Below, one piece after another: positions 41,901-49,272 of a DNA stretch of 64,000 nt. Source of the stretch: Tahibacter harae (GTDB taxonomy: Bacteria; Pseudomonadota; Gammaproteobacteria; Xanthomonadales; Rhodanobacteraceae); the NCBI RefSeq assembly GCF_024437735.1, contig NZ_JANFQO010000005.1, forward strand, positions 124,001-188,000, given 5' to 3'. Under the pieces are notes generated by a model. The model worked only from the letters and a program-made list of their open reading frames with translations, had not been told where the DNA came from and did no database searches. A program made the position numbers and the translations under genes. Position 1 is the stretch's first letter. Every line of letters starts with the position of its first letter.

Positions 41901-41908
41901 CCAAGTGA
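35909..41908 (+). CDS. Bacterial alpha-2-macroglobulin, thioester-containing (1999 aa)
   Basis: Large periplasmic protease trap, inner-membrane anchored by N-terminal hydrophobic segments (LLLIGGLWRLLAFVLRMVGL, and SLAVLIGAGWFGYAAW) rather than a lipobox. MG domains fill the first 1100 residues. The bait/ANATO-like region contains MVAPGDEFEVSVGVANNLTG, and the thioester HRCTEQLLSQAV is at about residue 1517 (CTEQ). A helical TED domain and a C-terminal receptor-like domain (FVVPPAYGESMYDRTVQAQS) end it. An unusual Glu/Gly/Ser-rich insert occupies about residues 575-615. It precedes pbpC, the conserved yfhM-pbpC arrangement linked to cell-wall repair and defence. Confidence 0.95.
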   Translation: MDLLRALARLPLLLIGGLWRLLAFVLRMVGLLLAVIFGRLSWQAPGWMLAGERAGLAGWNVVRRNPGRSATVLGSLAVLIGAGWFGYAAWRDRPRPPEPVAATLQLSAPALTDYESDPVTIHTLDLNFSQSVAPLALVGKEVTAGIELKPAVAGSWSWVSDRLLRFTPKEDWPVGQDYAGRFDKAVLFAPQVRIKDEGFEFATAPFTVTLVSSEFYQDPQDPALKKSIANLRFSHPVDSAAFEKRIALALLDPKGRKETQKFVVNYDKLKLNAWVHSAPLAGLPKDSTTLEYAIGKGVTAARGGSGSADEVTASVNVPGMYSLAVSGVEPTLVDNSQFEPEQVMLLNLSHAVGEKDINGATKAWLLPLHNPFAAAEQRDEVWNWAASEIDERVLKAAEPLNLQPVAAELDYSELQSFKYRADPGRYIYVRVNKGLRSFGGYALRENSNNVVQVPDYPRILRFMADGALLSLSGEKRIAVVSRNVPGMKLEIARVLPDQLQHLVTFNNGTFAAPELGAMSADKITERFEQKIAFQADDPTKAHYEGVDLAQYLDSGKRGVFLLKLRDYDPSSEPAPKAEGEEELSAPEESSGGEGEYSEYEGEGEGEGESGEYSELSDARFIVVTDLGLVVKKSLDGSLNVYVQSIAAGTPVDGASIEILGRNGQSLMRESSDADGHARFASVDAFTREKTPALFVVRKGEDLSFLPVGTYDRRLDLSRFDVGGIKNARSAGQLSAYLFSDRGLYRPGDTFHVGMIVRAADWTRDLSGVPLEAEILDARGLSVERRKLRLGEVGFEELAFTTQETSPTGTWTVNLSLVKDKDQTQLIGSTTVQVKEFLPDRMKATVHLSQEVVEGWIKPENLSARVSLQNLFGTPAQNRRVEATLTLSPSLPVFRSWPEHVFHDPQKAKEGYSEPLGELSTDENGIAEFPLDLAKYGTASYRLHLLAKGYEAEGGRSVSAETVSLVSSLDYLVGVKVIDNLDYVTRGAERRINLVAIDNQARRRAAEGLKAVLVERRYVSVLTKQDSGVYKYQSRMKEIPIKEEALNLPAAGMDFRLATEQPGDYALLIRNEKGETLNQVSYSVAGEANLARSLERNAELQLTLSKKDYAPGEEVEIAVRAPYAGSGLITIERDKVYAHAWFKAATTGSVQHIRVPADFEGNGYVNVQYVRDPSSAEIFMSPLSYGVVPFSVNRAARRNALAVNTPALIKPGDKLSMKVSSGGRARVAVFAVDEGILQVARYKLGDPLDHFFQKRMLEVSTSQILDLILPEFARLTGMAAPGGDADGLLGKHLNPFKKKRKPPVAWWSGIVDVDGERELSWTVPDDFNGKLRVMAISVSSDRIGRFEGSTTVRGDFVLSPNVPAMVAPGDEFEVSVGVANNLTGLNGKESTIALKLEPSAQVEAVDGAVQELKLGEMREGVALFRLRAKGEPGAATLKFSASSGDKSARQSVDLSVRPAAPYRTEVAVGSLGAGANAEVKPLRGMFEAHAEREANASYVPLVLGRGLSAYLSSFQHRCTEQLLSQAVPALVFDSRPEFGKLMRGNEHTTTAEAFRQLLAVLRSRQNDQGGFGLWVATAESQRFVSAYAVLYLLEAREHGWDVPRDLLDKANGYLNQLAADESDGSLYGLRERAFAIYLLTRQGVVTTNALASLRQRLQDRHADVWEKDIAAAYVAASLQLLKEEREALKLIVGPERLLTRTAEETGWQYARYHDPLIRDAVTLYLLAKHFPERAKALPPSGLQNIVKSLQNGRYNTLSSAMTILGLDAYARQIGELAKGKLGLAEVDRAGAAKPIGKDDGLVLHAEFSAAASALRVSNQAELNAWYSVNQTGFDREPPAQERKEGLEVIREFTNADGKAVSEVELGEEILVRLKIRSTRADGVGDAAIVDLLPGGFEVVQEIPAAPAPEDGESGESTDTAAARPTVGLASSTWMPDYADVRDDRVVIYGQATTDVREFVYRIKATNVGSFVVPPAYGESMYDRTVQAQSLGGRITVVKPK

Positions 41909-41973
41909 GGCGGAAGGCGCATACGCAAGGGAGCAGGCGGCGGGTCTGAACGGCCCGCCGTCCTGATCGGGAA

Positions 41974-44385
41974 ATGCCGCTACGTCTGTTGCACGCGCTG
42001 GGGCGCGGGATCTGGACGCTGATCCTGCGCTGGCAGAACTGGCTGGTCGGCGCGGCGCTGCTGGCCGCGGTGCTGGTCGGCATACGCTGCTATCCGCATG
42101 CGCCGCTGGCGGCGCAGGCGTCCACGTCCACCGGCGTCTACGATGCCAGCGGCCAGCTGCTGCGCCTGACCCTGAGCCGCGACGACAAATACCGTCAGTG
42201 GCTGCCGCTGGCGCAGATGCCGCCGGCCCTGGTCGAGGCAGTGATGCTGCACGAGGACGCCTGGTTCCGCTGGCATCCGGGCTTCAATCCGGTCAGCCTG
42301 GTGCGCGGCGCCTGGGTCAGTTACGTGCGCGGCGGCAACCGCCAGGGCGGCTCCACCCTGACCATGCAGCTGGCGCGGCTGCTGTACCGGCTCAATACGC
42401 GCAGCCCGGCCGGCAAGGCCGAGCAGGTGCTGCGCGCGGTCTGGCTGGAGCTGCGCTATTCCAAAAATGAAATTCTGGAAGCGTATCTGAACTACGCGCC
42501 CTACGGTGGCAACGTCGAAGGCGTGGCCGCGGCCAGCCTGGTGTATTTCGGCAAGCGGCCGCAGGATCTGTCCCTGCCCGAGGCGCTGACCCTGGCGGTG
42601 GTGCCGCAGGATCCGACCCGGCGCCTGCGCGGCGCCGCCGACGCTGCGACCGGCGCCGTGCCGGCCTTGCAGCAGGCCGATCTCAACCGCGGCCTGCGCG
42701 CCGCACGCGACCGTCTCTATGCGCGCTGGCGCGAACGCCACGGCGCCGACGCCGGCGACGATGCGCTGATGCGCCTGCCGCTGAACCTGGGCGCGACCGC
42801 GCAGCTGCCCTTTATCGCGCCGCACGCGGTGGAACAGGTGCTGCGCGAAGCGCGCCTGGCCGGCCATGGCGACGCGCCGCGCATCGACACCACGCTGGAT
42901 GCCGGCCTGCAGCGCGTACTGGAACGCCAGCTGCGCGAAACCCTGCAGCGCGAAGGCGCGCGCGGCCTGGACAATGCCGCGGCGCTGCTGGTGGACACGC
43001 GCGACATGGGCATCAAGGCCCTGGTCGGCTCGGCCGACTATGCCAACGCGGCCATCGCCGGCCAGGTCAACGGCACCGCGGCCAAGCGTTCGCCCGGTTC
43101 CACGCTGAAACCGTTCATCTACGCGCTGGGCATGGACCAGGGCGTGCTGCATCCGCGCACGGTGCTGCGCGACGTGCCCAGTTCGTTCGGGCCGTTCACG
43201 CCGGAGAACTACGACGGCCGTTTCCTGGGACCGGTGACCGCGACCGAGGCGCTGATCCGCAGCCGCAATATCCCGGCGGTCTGGGTCGCCTCGCAGCTGG
43301 CCTCGCCCAATCTGTACGAATTCCTCAAGCGCGCCGGCATCAGCCGCATGCTGGGCGAGCGTCACTACGGCCTGGCGCTGGTACTGGGCGGCGGCGAAGT
43401 GACCATGCAGGAACTGGCCGGGCTGTACGCGATGCTGGCCAACCAGGGCGAACTCAGACCGCTGCGCCTGCGTCAGGACGAACCCGTAGCGCCCGGCGTG
43501 CGCCTGCTCAGCGCCGAGGCCAGCTTCATGACCCTGGACATGCTCAAGCAGAACCCGCGCCCGGACGAAGCCACCACGGCCACGCCGGCGCGGCTGCCGA
43601 TCTACTGGAAGACCGGCACCTCCTGGGGCTTCCGCGACGCCTGGACCGCCGGCGGCTTCGGCCCCTACGTGCTGGTGGTGTGGATGGGCAACTTCGACGG
43701 CGCCGGCAACCCGGCCCTGATCGGCGTGGAAACCGCCGCGCCGCTGTTCTTCCGCATGGCCGACGCCATCCTCGCCCACGATCGCAGGCTGGCCGAGCCG
43801 GCCTGGACGATTCCGCCACAGCTGCGCAAAGTGGAAATCTGCCTGGCCAGCGGCGACCTGCCCAATGCCTGGTGTCCGCAGCGCGGCACCACCTGGTTCA
43901 TCCCGGGCAAGTCGCCGATCCGCGTGAGCACGGTGCACCGGCCGGTGGTGGTGGACACGCGCACCGGCCGCGTCGCCTGTCCGCCCTACGACCCGGCCAC
44001 CACGCGCACCGAGATCTACGAGTTCTGGCCCTCGGACCTGGCCCGCGTTTTCGCCCAGGCCGGCATCCCGCGGCGCAAGCCGCCCGACGACGCCGACTGC
44101 GCCGCTGGCGACGGCGATGCACCGCGCATCACCTCGCCCCTGCGCGGTGCCGCGTACACGCTGCGCGCGCGCGGCGGCGAGGAATCGCGGGTGGCCTTCA
44201 GCGCAACGGTCGATGCGGGCGTGCGCCAGGTCTACTGGTTCGTCGATGACGAATACATCGGCGCGGCCGGCAGCGGCGAGACCTTGTTCTGGCAGGCTGC
44301 CGCGGCCGGCACGCATACCGCACGCGCAGTGGACGACCACGGCCGCAGCGATACGCGCGAGTTGCGCGTGATTGCGGTGAATTGA
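41974..44385 (+). CDS. pbpC: Penicillin-binding protein 1C
   Basis: Bifunctional peptidoglycan synthase. After a membrane anchor (LVGAALLAAVLVGIRC), the GT51 transglycosylase has VMLHEDAWFRWHPGFNP and GGSTLTMQLARLL. The transpeptidase shows the SxxK in SPGSTLKPFIYALG, SRN in LIRSRNIPAVW and KTG in YWKTGTSWGFRDAW. A C-terminal BiPBP_C beta domain (SPLRGAAYTLRARGGEE, WFVDDEYIGAA) is typical of PBP1C. The 803 residues fit. It is 65 bases downstream of the alpha-2-macroglobulin gene, probably in one operon. Confidence 0.95.
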   Translation: MPLRLLHALGRGIWTLILRWQNWLVGAALLAAVLVGIRCYPHAPLAAQASTSTGVYDASGQLLRLTLSRDDKYRQWLPLAQMPPALVEAVMLHEDAWFRWHPGFNPVSLVRGAWVSYVRGGNRQGGSTLTMQLARLLYRLNTRSPAGKAEQVLRAVWLELRYSKNEILEAYLNYAPYGGNVEGVAAASLVYFGKRPQDLSLPEALTLAVVPQDPTRRLRGAADAATGAVPALQQADLNRGLRAARDRLYARWRERHGADAGDDALMRLPLNLGATAQLPFIAPHAVEQVLREARLAGHGDAPRIDTTLDAGLQRVLERQLRETLQREGARGLDNAAALLVDTRDMGIKALVGSADYANAAIAGQVNGTAAKRSPGSTLKPFIYALGMDQGVLHPRTVLRDVPSSFGPFTPENYDGRFLGPVTATEALIRSRNIPAVWVASQLASPNLYEFLKRAGISRMLGERHYGLALVLGGGEVTMQELAGLYAMLANQGELRPLRLRQDEPVAPGVRLLSAEASFMTLDMLKQNPRPDEATTATPARLPIYWKTGTSWGFRDAWTAGGFGPYVLVVWMGNFDGAGNPALIGVETAAPLFFRMADAILAHDRRLAEPAWTIPPQLRKVEICLASGDLPNAWCPQRGTTWFIPGKSPIRVSTVHRPVVVDTRTGRVACPPYDPATTRTEIYEFWPSDLARVFAQAGIPRRKPPDDADCAAGDGDAPRITSPLRGAAYTLRARGGEESRVAFSATVDAGVRQVYWFVDDEYIGAAGSGETLFWQAAAAGTHTARAVDDHGRSDTRELRVIAVN

Positions 44386-44526
44386 GCGGCAACGTCCTCG
44401 CGTGGAGCGCAGGCCGCAGAAGCGGGCAGGGGAGTGACGCGGCGCGGCTCAACCGCTGCACGCAGCTCGGACTGGCGGACTGCTGTCAGGGTGGCGTCGG
44501 CATCATCCGCCGCGCGCGCCTGCGCC

Positions 44527-45429
44527 TCAGCGCGGCAGCACCTGTCCCGCCAGGCGCTTCAGCTCCGCTGCCACCGCGCCGAGGAAATTCTTCATCGCCG
44601 AGGATTTGCGCCAGACCAGCGCGATGCGCCGGCTGGGTGCGCTGCCGCGGAAGGAGAGCAGCTGTATCGCCTCGGACTGCACCACCGGCGGACGCACCGC
44701 CAGCAGCGGCAGCAGGGTGATGCCGACATTCGCGGCGACCATCTGGCGCAAGGTTTCCAGGCTGGTGGCGCGGAAGCCGTCGCGCTCGCTGGCGCCGGCC
44801 AGCTGGCACACATCCAGCGCCTGGTCGCGCAGGCAGTGGCCGTCTTCCAGCAGCAGCAGGCTCTCGCTTTCCAGGTCGTCCATGCTCAAGGTCTTGCGCC
44901 GGGCCAGGCGATGCTGGGTGGGCACAGCGAGCAGGAAGGGCTCGTCGAACAGCACTTCCGCGTGCAGTTGGTCGTCGTGCAGCGGCAGCGCGAGCAGGGC
45001 GGCGTCGAGGCGGCCTTCGCGCAGGCGCTGCAGCAGCACTTCGGTCTTTTCTTCGGTCAGCAGCAGTTCCAGGCGCGGGAAGCGCTCGCGCAGGCCGGGC
45101 ACCACATGCGGCAGCAGATACGGGCCCAGCGTGGGAAATATGCCAAGACGCAGGCTGCCGGATTCCGGATCCTTGGTGCGCCGCGCGATGGCCTTGATCT
45201 GCTCGACCTCGTCAAGCACATGGCGTGCGCGCGTGGCAATCTCGCGTCCGACCTCGGTCAGCAGTATCTTGCGCGGCGTGCGCTCGACCAGGGCCACGTC
45301 CAGCTCGTCTTCCAGTTTCTTGATCTGGGTGGACAGTGTGGGCTGGCTCACGAAGCTGGCATCGGCCGCGCGGCCGAAATGCTTGTGCTCGGCCAGAGCG
45401 ACGAGGTAGCGCAGGTCACGCAGGTTCAT
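44527..45429 (-). CDS. oxyR: Peroxide-sensing LysR-type regulator
   Basis: DNA-binding activator of peroxide defence. The LysR HTH is at residues 1-60 (MNLRDLRYLVALAEHKHFGR, then VSQPTLSTQIKKLEDELDVA). The redox switch EDGHCLRDQALDVC has its cysteines exactly at 199 and 208 as in E. coli OxyR, so the oxidised disulfide mechanism should be preserved. The 300 residues fit. Transcribed divergently from ahpC, with an OxyR-like half-site pair in the 135-base gap, which fits both autoregulation and ahpC control. Confidence 0.95.
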   Translation of the reverse strand: MNLRDLRYLVALAEHKHFGRAADASFVSQPTLSTQIKKLEDELDVALVERTPRKILLTEVGREIATRARHVLDEVEQIKAIARRTKDPESGSLRLGIFPTLGPYLLPHVVPGLRERFPRLELLLTEEKTEVLLQRLREGRLDAALLALPLHDDQLHAEVLFDEPFLLAVPTQHRLARRKTLSMDDLESESLLLLEDGHCLRDQALDVCQLAGASERDGFRATSLETLRQMVAANVGITLLPLLAVRPPVVQSEAIQLLSFRGSAPSRRIALVWRKSSAMKNFLGAVAAELKRLAGQVLPR

Positions 45430-45438
45430 GGCGGTGTC

Positions 45439-45475
45439 ATAGCCTGGGTCTATCGTGCTGATGCTATCAATTGAT
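45439..45475 (+). promoter_or_regulatory. OxyR-type binding site between oxyR and ahpC
   Basis: ATAG-N7-CTAT at 45439-45453 matches the ATAGnTnnnAnCTAT half-site at all eight outer bases. 22 bases further on, 45461-45475 (ATGCTATCAATTGAT) is a weaker second half-site in the expected helical register. A tetramer bridging both would sit just upstream of ahpC and over the oxyR promoter. Confidence 0.7.
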
Positions 45476-45564
45476 TGGATCCATGCCTACGCGGACGGTA
45501 CATTACGCCCCGTCTTCAGTCCTCCCTTCCCCGAAGGGAATCATCTCAACCTCAGGAGAGAAGC

Positions 45565-46104
45565 ATGCTCAGCGTTGGTGACAAGTTCCCGCAGTTCAAT
45601 GTCAAGGCGACCGTTTCCACCGATCTCAAGAACGCCTTCGTCGACATCAACAACGACACCTACAAGGGCAAGTGGCTGGTCGTGTTCTTCTACCCGAAGG
45701 ATTTCACCTTCGTCTGCCCGACCGAGATCACCGGTTTCGCCAAGCACAACCAGGCTTTCCTCGACCGCGACGCGCAGCTGCTGACCGGCTCCACCGACAG
45801 CGAGTTCGTGCACCACGCCTGGCGCACCCACCACAAGGACCTCAACGGTCTGCCGTTCCCGATGCTGGCCGACATCAAGCGCGAGCTGACCTCGGCCCTG
45901 GGCATCCTGGACAAGGACGCCGGCGTGGCCCAGCGCGCGACCTTCATCGTCGACCCGCAGGGCATCATCCGCTTCGTCTACGTGACCGACCTGTCGGTCG
46001 GCCGCAATCCGGAAGAAGTGCTGCGCGTGCTCGACGCGCTGCAGACCGACGAACTGTGCCCGTGCAACTGGCACCAGGGCGAGGAAGTCATCAAGGTCGG
46101 CTGA
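45565..46104 (+). CDS. ahpC: Alkyl hydroperoxide reductase C (peroxiredoxin)
   Basis: Two-cysteine peroxiredoxin reducing organic hydroperoxides, H2O2 and peroxynitrite. FFYPKDFTFVCPTEI holds the peroxidatic Cys51, and DELCPCNW near residues 163-169 holds the resolving Cys165/Cys167. This C-P-C-N-W ending resembles mycobacterial AhpC, which is reduced by AhpD rather than AhpF, and ahpD indeed follows. The 179 residues fit. ATG 45565 follows AGGAGAG by eight bases; the open frame extends to 45475 but passes through the promoter region. Confidence 0.95.
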   Translation: MLSVGDKFPQFNVKATVSTDLKNAFVDINNDTYKGKWLVVFFYPKDFTFVCPTEITGFAKHNQAFLDRDAQLLTGSTDSEFVHHAWRTHHKDLNGLPFPMLADIKRELTSALGILDKDAGVAQRATFIVDPQGIIRFVYVTDLSVGRNPEEVLRVLDALQTDELCPCNWHQGEEVIKVG

Positions 46105-46327
46105 TCGGCCTGATGCGCGGCGCCGGACGGCTGCGAAGCCGGCCGCCGGCGCGGCGATACCGATGCAGGGAGGCGGGCTTGTCCCGCCTCCGCACCGGGC
46201 AGATTTTTCAACCCGATCCGCCCCCAGCAGGACGCGCCGCGCGCGCTGCCGCTGGAAGCGTTTCCACATTTAACAATTGAAACAAAGTGCGATCGGACGC
46301 GCGATCGACAGAACAAGGAGCGCCCCC

Positions 46328-46858
46328 ATGAGTGTTGCCGAACTGAAATCGCAGATCCCCGACTACGCCAAGGACCTGCGCCTGAACCTGGATTCCGTGC
46401 TCAGCGAAGGCGGCGCGCCGGGCCTGAGCCGCAAGCAGATCGCGCTGGTCGCGCTGGCTTCGGCCATCGCCTCGCGCTACGAGCCGCTGGTCGCCGCGCT
46501 GGCCGCCGAAGGCGCCGCGCATGCCAGCGAGGCCGAACTCAACGGCGCGCGCACCGCTGCAGCGATCATGGCCATGAACAACGTCTACTACCGCTTCACC
46601 CACCTGGTCAGCGATACCGAATACGCCTCGCTGCGCGCCGGCCTGCGCATGAACGCCATGGCCAACCCGGGCTGCGACAAGGTCGATTTCGAGCTGTGCT
46701 CGCTGGCCGTCTCGGCCATCAACGGCTGCGGCATGTGCATGGACTCCCACGAGAAGACCCTGCGCAAGCACGAACTCACTGCCCAGGCCGTGCAGAGCGC
46801 GGTACGCATCGCCGCGGTGGTGCACGCGGCCGCGGTGACGCTGGAACAGCGCGGCTGA
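46328..46858 (+). CDS. ahpD: Alkyl hydroperoxide reductase D
   Basis: Carboxymuconolactone-decarboxylase-fold disulfide reductase that passes electrons (from lipoamide/NADH in mycobacteria) to AhpC. The catalytic motif is INGCGMCMDSHE (Cys134-x-x-Cys137, His141), with the supporting Glu in VDFELCSLA. At 176 residues it equals AhpD of M. tuberculosis (177). ATG 46328 follows AAGGAG. It lies 223 bases after ahpC and is followed by a strong hairpin terminator. Together with oxyR it makes a complete peroxide-response unit. Confidence 0.95.
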   Translation: MSVAELKSQIPDYAKDLRLNLDSVLSEGGAPGLSRKQIALVALASAIASRYEPLVAALAAEGAAHASEAELNGARTAAAIMAMNNVYYRFTHLVSDTEYASLRAGLRMNAMANPGCDKVDFELCSLAVSAINGCGMCMDSHEKTLRKHELTAQAVQSAVRIAAVVHAAAVTLEQRG

Positions 46859-46902
46859 GGCCGCGGCGCGGCCGGTAGCGGCTGCGTTGCTTGTATGGTG
46901 CG

Positions 46903-46928
46903 GACGGGCGGCTTTAGGGCCGCCCGTC
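46903..46928. terminator. Hairpin terminator after ahpD
   Basis: GACGGGCGGC (46903-46912) pairs perfectly with GCCGCCCGTC (46919-46928), loop TTTAGG, followed by TTGCTGTGTGG. It lies between convergent genes, so it may stop transcription from both sides. Confidence 0.8.
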
Positions 46929-47036
46929 TTGCTGTGTGGAATCTGTCGTGTGGGTTTGCGCGGCATGCTGGCTTCGCACGGGTGCGCAGCCGCCGGCTGC
47001 GGTGCCGGATCCCGGCGGCGCGCCGGCGCGTGAACG

Positions 47037-48149
47037 CTAGCGCCGTTTCGGCCTTGCCGTCCCATCGGTGCGCGAACTGCCGGGCTTGCTCGTCAGGACG
47101 CCGGGTTGCGTCGTACCGGCGCGACGCACGGGACTGCTTCCGCCCACCGGTTTGCGGCGGGGAGCAATGCCGCCACCGCGTGGATCGCTGGCTTCGCCCG
47201 CCGGCTTCCCGCGCGGCACGATGCCGCCCCTGCGTGGATCGTTGGCCCCGCTCGCCGGTTTTCTGCGCGCCGCGGCGATTCCACTGTGCAGATCGCCGCT
47301 TTTGTCCGCCGGCTTGCCGTGCACGGCGATACCGCCACGATCGCCGCTCCCGCTCGCGGCTTTCCTGAGCGACCCAGCCGCGCCGCTGCGCGGCTTGCCG
47401 GCTCCGCCCGCGGCCTCGCGCCGCGCTGCGCCGACGCCCGTCCGCGAATCCCCAATCCCGGCTCCCGCATCCCAGCCTTTCTGCGCCACCCACACCCTGT
47501 GCCGCGCCCCCTTGTTGCCATGCGCGCGCACGGTCACTTCCTCGACCGCGTAGCCGTGGCTGCGCAGCCGTACGGAGAACTGCCGGTCCGGCCCGGCCGA
47601 CCACACCGTGAGCACGCCGCCGGGGCGCAGCGCCGTGTGGATCGCGCGCAGGCCGGCGGGCGAGTACAGCCATTCGTTGCCGGCATGGGTGAGACCGTCG
47701 GGGCCGTTGTCCACGTCCAGCATCACTGCGTCATAGGCGGCGCGGGCGCCGCGCAGCAGCTGGGCCACATCGACCGCCTGCACCACGGCGCGCGGGTCGC
47801 GCAGCGGATGGCCGGCGTGGGCGCCGAGCACGTCGCGGTTCCAGGCGACCACGCCGGGCACGAGTTCGGCCACCACCACTTCGGCGTGCGGTCCCAGGTG
47901 GCGCAGCGCCGCGGCCAGGGTGAAGCCCAGGCCCAGGCCGCCGATCAGCACGCGCGGCGCCGGCCGCGCGGCGATACGGCGGCAGGCCAGCTCGGCCAGG
48001 GCGTCCTCGGAGCCGTGCATGCGCGTGGACATAAGATCGCCGCTGCCGGCGATCTTGATGGAAAAATGCGCACCCTCCTGGAACAGGCGCAGTTCGCCGC
48101 CGCCGGGAATCGCGGCCGTGTCGAGCAGGGTCAGGCGCTTGGCATTCAT
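47037..48149 (-). CDS. Spermidine-synthase-like methyltransferase-fold protein with repeat tail (370 aa)
   Basis: Residues 1-230 are a Rossmann-type aminopropyltransferase-like domain: FSIKIAGSGDLMSTRMHGSE, RVLIGGLGLGFTLAAALRHL, VVVAELVPGVVAWNRDVLG, YDAVMLDVDNGPDGLTHAGN and ALRPGGVLTVWSAGPD. The family (spermidine synthase-like) has unproven activity; decarboxylated SAM use is only inferred. Residues from about 235 are low-complexity: GAGIGDSRTGVG echoes an intergenic GGGATTC-type repeat, then about six 18-residue units (KPAGEASDPRGGGIAPRR type). The tail seems to be a recent 3' extension of the gene. Whether it is translated and kept is unknown. Confidence 0.82.
   Translation of the reverse strand: MNAKRLTLLDTAAIPGGGELRLFQEGAHFSIKIAGSGDLMSTRMHGSEDALAELACRRIAARPAPRVLIGGLGLGFTLAAALRHLGPHAEVVVAELVPGVVAWNRDVLGAHAGHPLRDPRAVVQAVDVAQLLRGARAAYDAVMLDVDNGPDGLTHAGNEWLYSPAGLRAIHTALRPGGVLTVWSAGPDRQFSVRLRSHGYAVEEVTVRAHGNKGARHRVWVAQKGWDAGAGIGDSRTGVGAARREAAGGAGKPRSGAAGSLRKAASGSGDRGGIAVHGKPADKSGDLHSGIAAARRKPASGANDPRRGGIVPRGKPAGEASDPRGGGIAPRRKPVGGSSPVRRAGTTQPGVLTSKPGSSRTDGTARPKRR
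47101..47420 (-). repeat. 54-bp tandem repeat in the gene tail
   Basis: Units starting CCGGYTTNC on the plus strand occur at 47147, 47201, 47255 and 47309, exactly 54 bases apart, with more diverged copies on both sides (47101; about 47356; about 47390). On the minus strand each encodes about 18 residues of the KPAxGxxDPRxGGIxPRR type. Confidence 0.8.
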
Positions 48150-48318
48150 GGGCGTGCGGCGGCGGGGCGGGCGGCGGATGATACGCGCAGCGGCGCGCGC
48201 TGGCCCGGCCGGGCCGCGCTGCGCCGTTGCGCGATCCGCTTAAACCCTGTGCGGCCGGGCTGCATCCGATTCCCCGCACGCCGTATCTGTGCGTAGTCCC
48301 TGACCCTGCGAGCCCACC

Positions 48319-49155
48319 ATGACCCGTACCCTGTTGGCATCCCTGTTCCTTCTCGCCGCCGGCGGCGCCCTGGCCGAAGACTGCAGCCACACCGCCCAGC
48401 GCAACCTGGACCTGCCCGCCGACGGCCTCAGCGAACTCAAGCTGCAGACCCGTGCCGGCGACCTGCGCATCACCGGCGTCGCCGGCCTCAAGCAGCTGGA
48501 ATTCCGCGGCCGCGCCTGCGCCAGCACGGCCGAGGCGCTGGAAAAGCTGACCCTGCAGCAATCCCGCAGCGGCAGCACCCAAAGCGTGCTGACCACCGCG
48601 CCGGAGCAGATCGACGGCTCCCTGTTCGGTTCCAGCTACGCCTATATCGACCTGGAGGTGCGCGTGCCCCAGGGGCTGGCGCTGGATCTGGACGATTCCT
48701 CCGGCGATATCGAAATCGACGACGCCGGCGCAGTGCAACTGCGCGACAGCTCCGGCGACATCCGCATCAGCCGCGCCCGCGGCGACCTGCGCATCGCCGA
48801 CAGTTCCGGCGACATCGAGGTCGACCAGGCCGAGGGTGCAGTCACCGTGAGCAGCGACAGCTCCGGCGATATCGAGATCGACGGCGCCCGCCGCGACGTG
48901 CTGATCGACGACGACAGCTCGGGCGACATCCGCATCTCCAATGTCAGCGGCAATGCGCGCGTGGACCGCGACAGCTCCGGCGATATCCGCTTCCGCCGCA
49001 TTACCGGCAATGCCGAAGTCGGCTCCGACAGCAGCGGCACCATCCGCGCCGAGGGCATCACGGGCGACTTCACCGTGAAGCAGAAATCCGGCGGCGCCAG
49101 CACCATCCAGCACTCCGACGTGGGCGGCAAGGTCAGCCTGCCCGAGAACGACTGA
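48319..49155 (+). CDS. Exported DUF4097-like beta-solenoid protein with DSSGD repeats (278 aa)
   Basis: A signal peptide (MTRTLLASLFLLAAGGALA) precedes an N-terminal beta region, then seven copies of DSSG[DT]I spaced 18-19 residues between about 126 and 250 (for example DSSGDIEIDDAGAVQLR, DSSGDIRISNVSGNARVDR). This layout forms one turn of a right-handed solenoid per repeat, as in DUF4097/adhesin-like proteins. The C-terminus caps it (QHSDVGGKVSLPEND). Periplasmic or surface. ATG 48319 is the natural start. Its paralogue at 61715 is under an ECF sigma operon; this one is alone. Confidence 0.85.
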   Translation: MTRTLLASLFLLAAGGALAEDCSHTAQRNLDLPADGLSELKLQTRAGDLRITGVAGLKQLEFRGRACASTAEALEKLTLQQSRSGSTQSVLTTAPEQIDGSLFGSSYAYIDLEVRVPQGLALDLDDSSGDIEIDDAGAVQLRDSSGDIRISRARGDLRIADSSGDIEVDQAEGAVTVSSDSSGDIEIDGARRDVLIDDDSSGDIRISNVSGNARVDRDSSGDIRFRRITGNAEVGSDSSGTIRAEGITGDFTVKQKSGGASTIQHSDVGGKVSLPEND

Positions 49156-49272
49156 GGGCGGCGCTTTCTCTCCACCGCCGCCGGTGCTGCGCCCGTGCGC
49201 AGCGCCGGCGCGGCCTTTTGAGCCGGACGGCCTGATGCTAGCCTCGGGCGGTTTGCCGCCGGAGGGGAAGCC

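Noticed and set aside
41980-44340. 786-residue minus-strand open frame opposite pbpC
   Set aside because: Shadow frame; pbpC has all transglycosylase and transpeptidase motifs on the plus strand.
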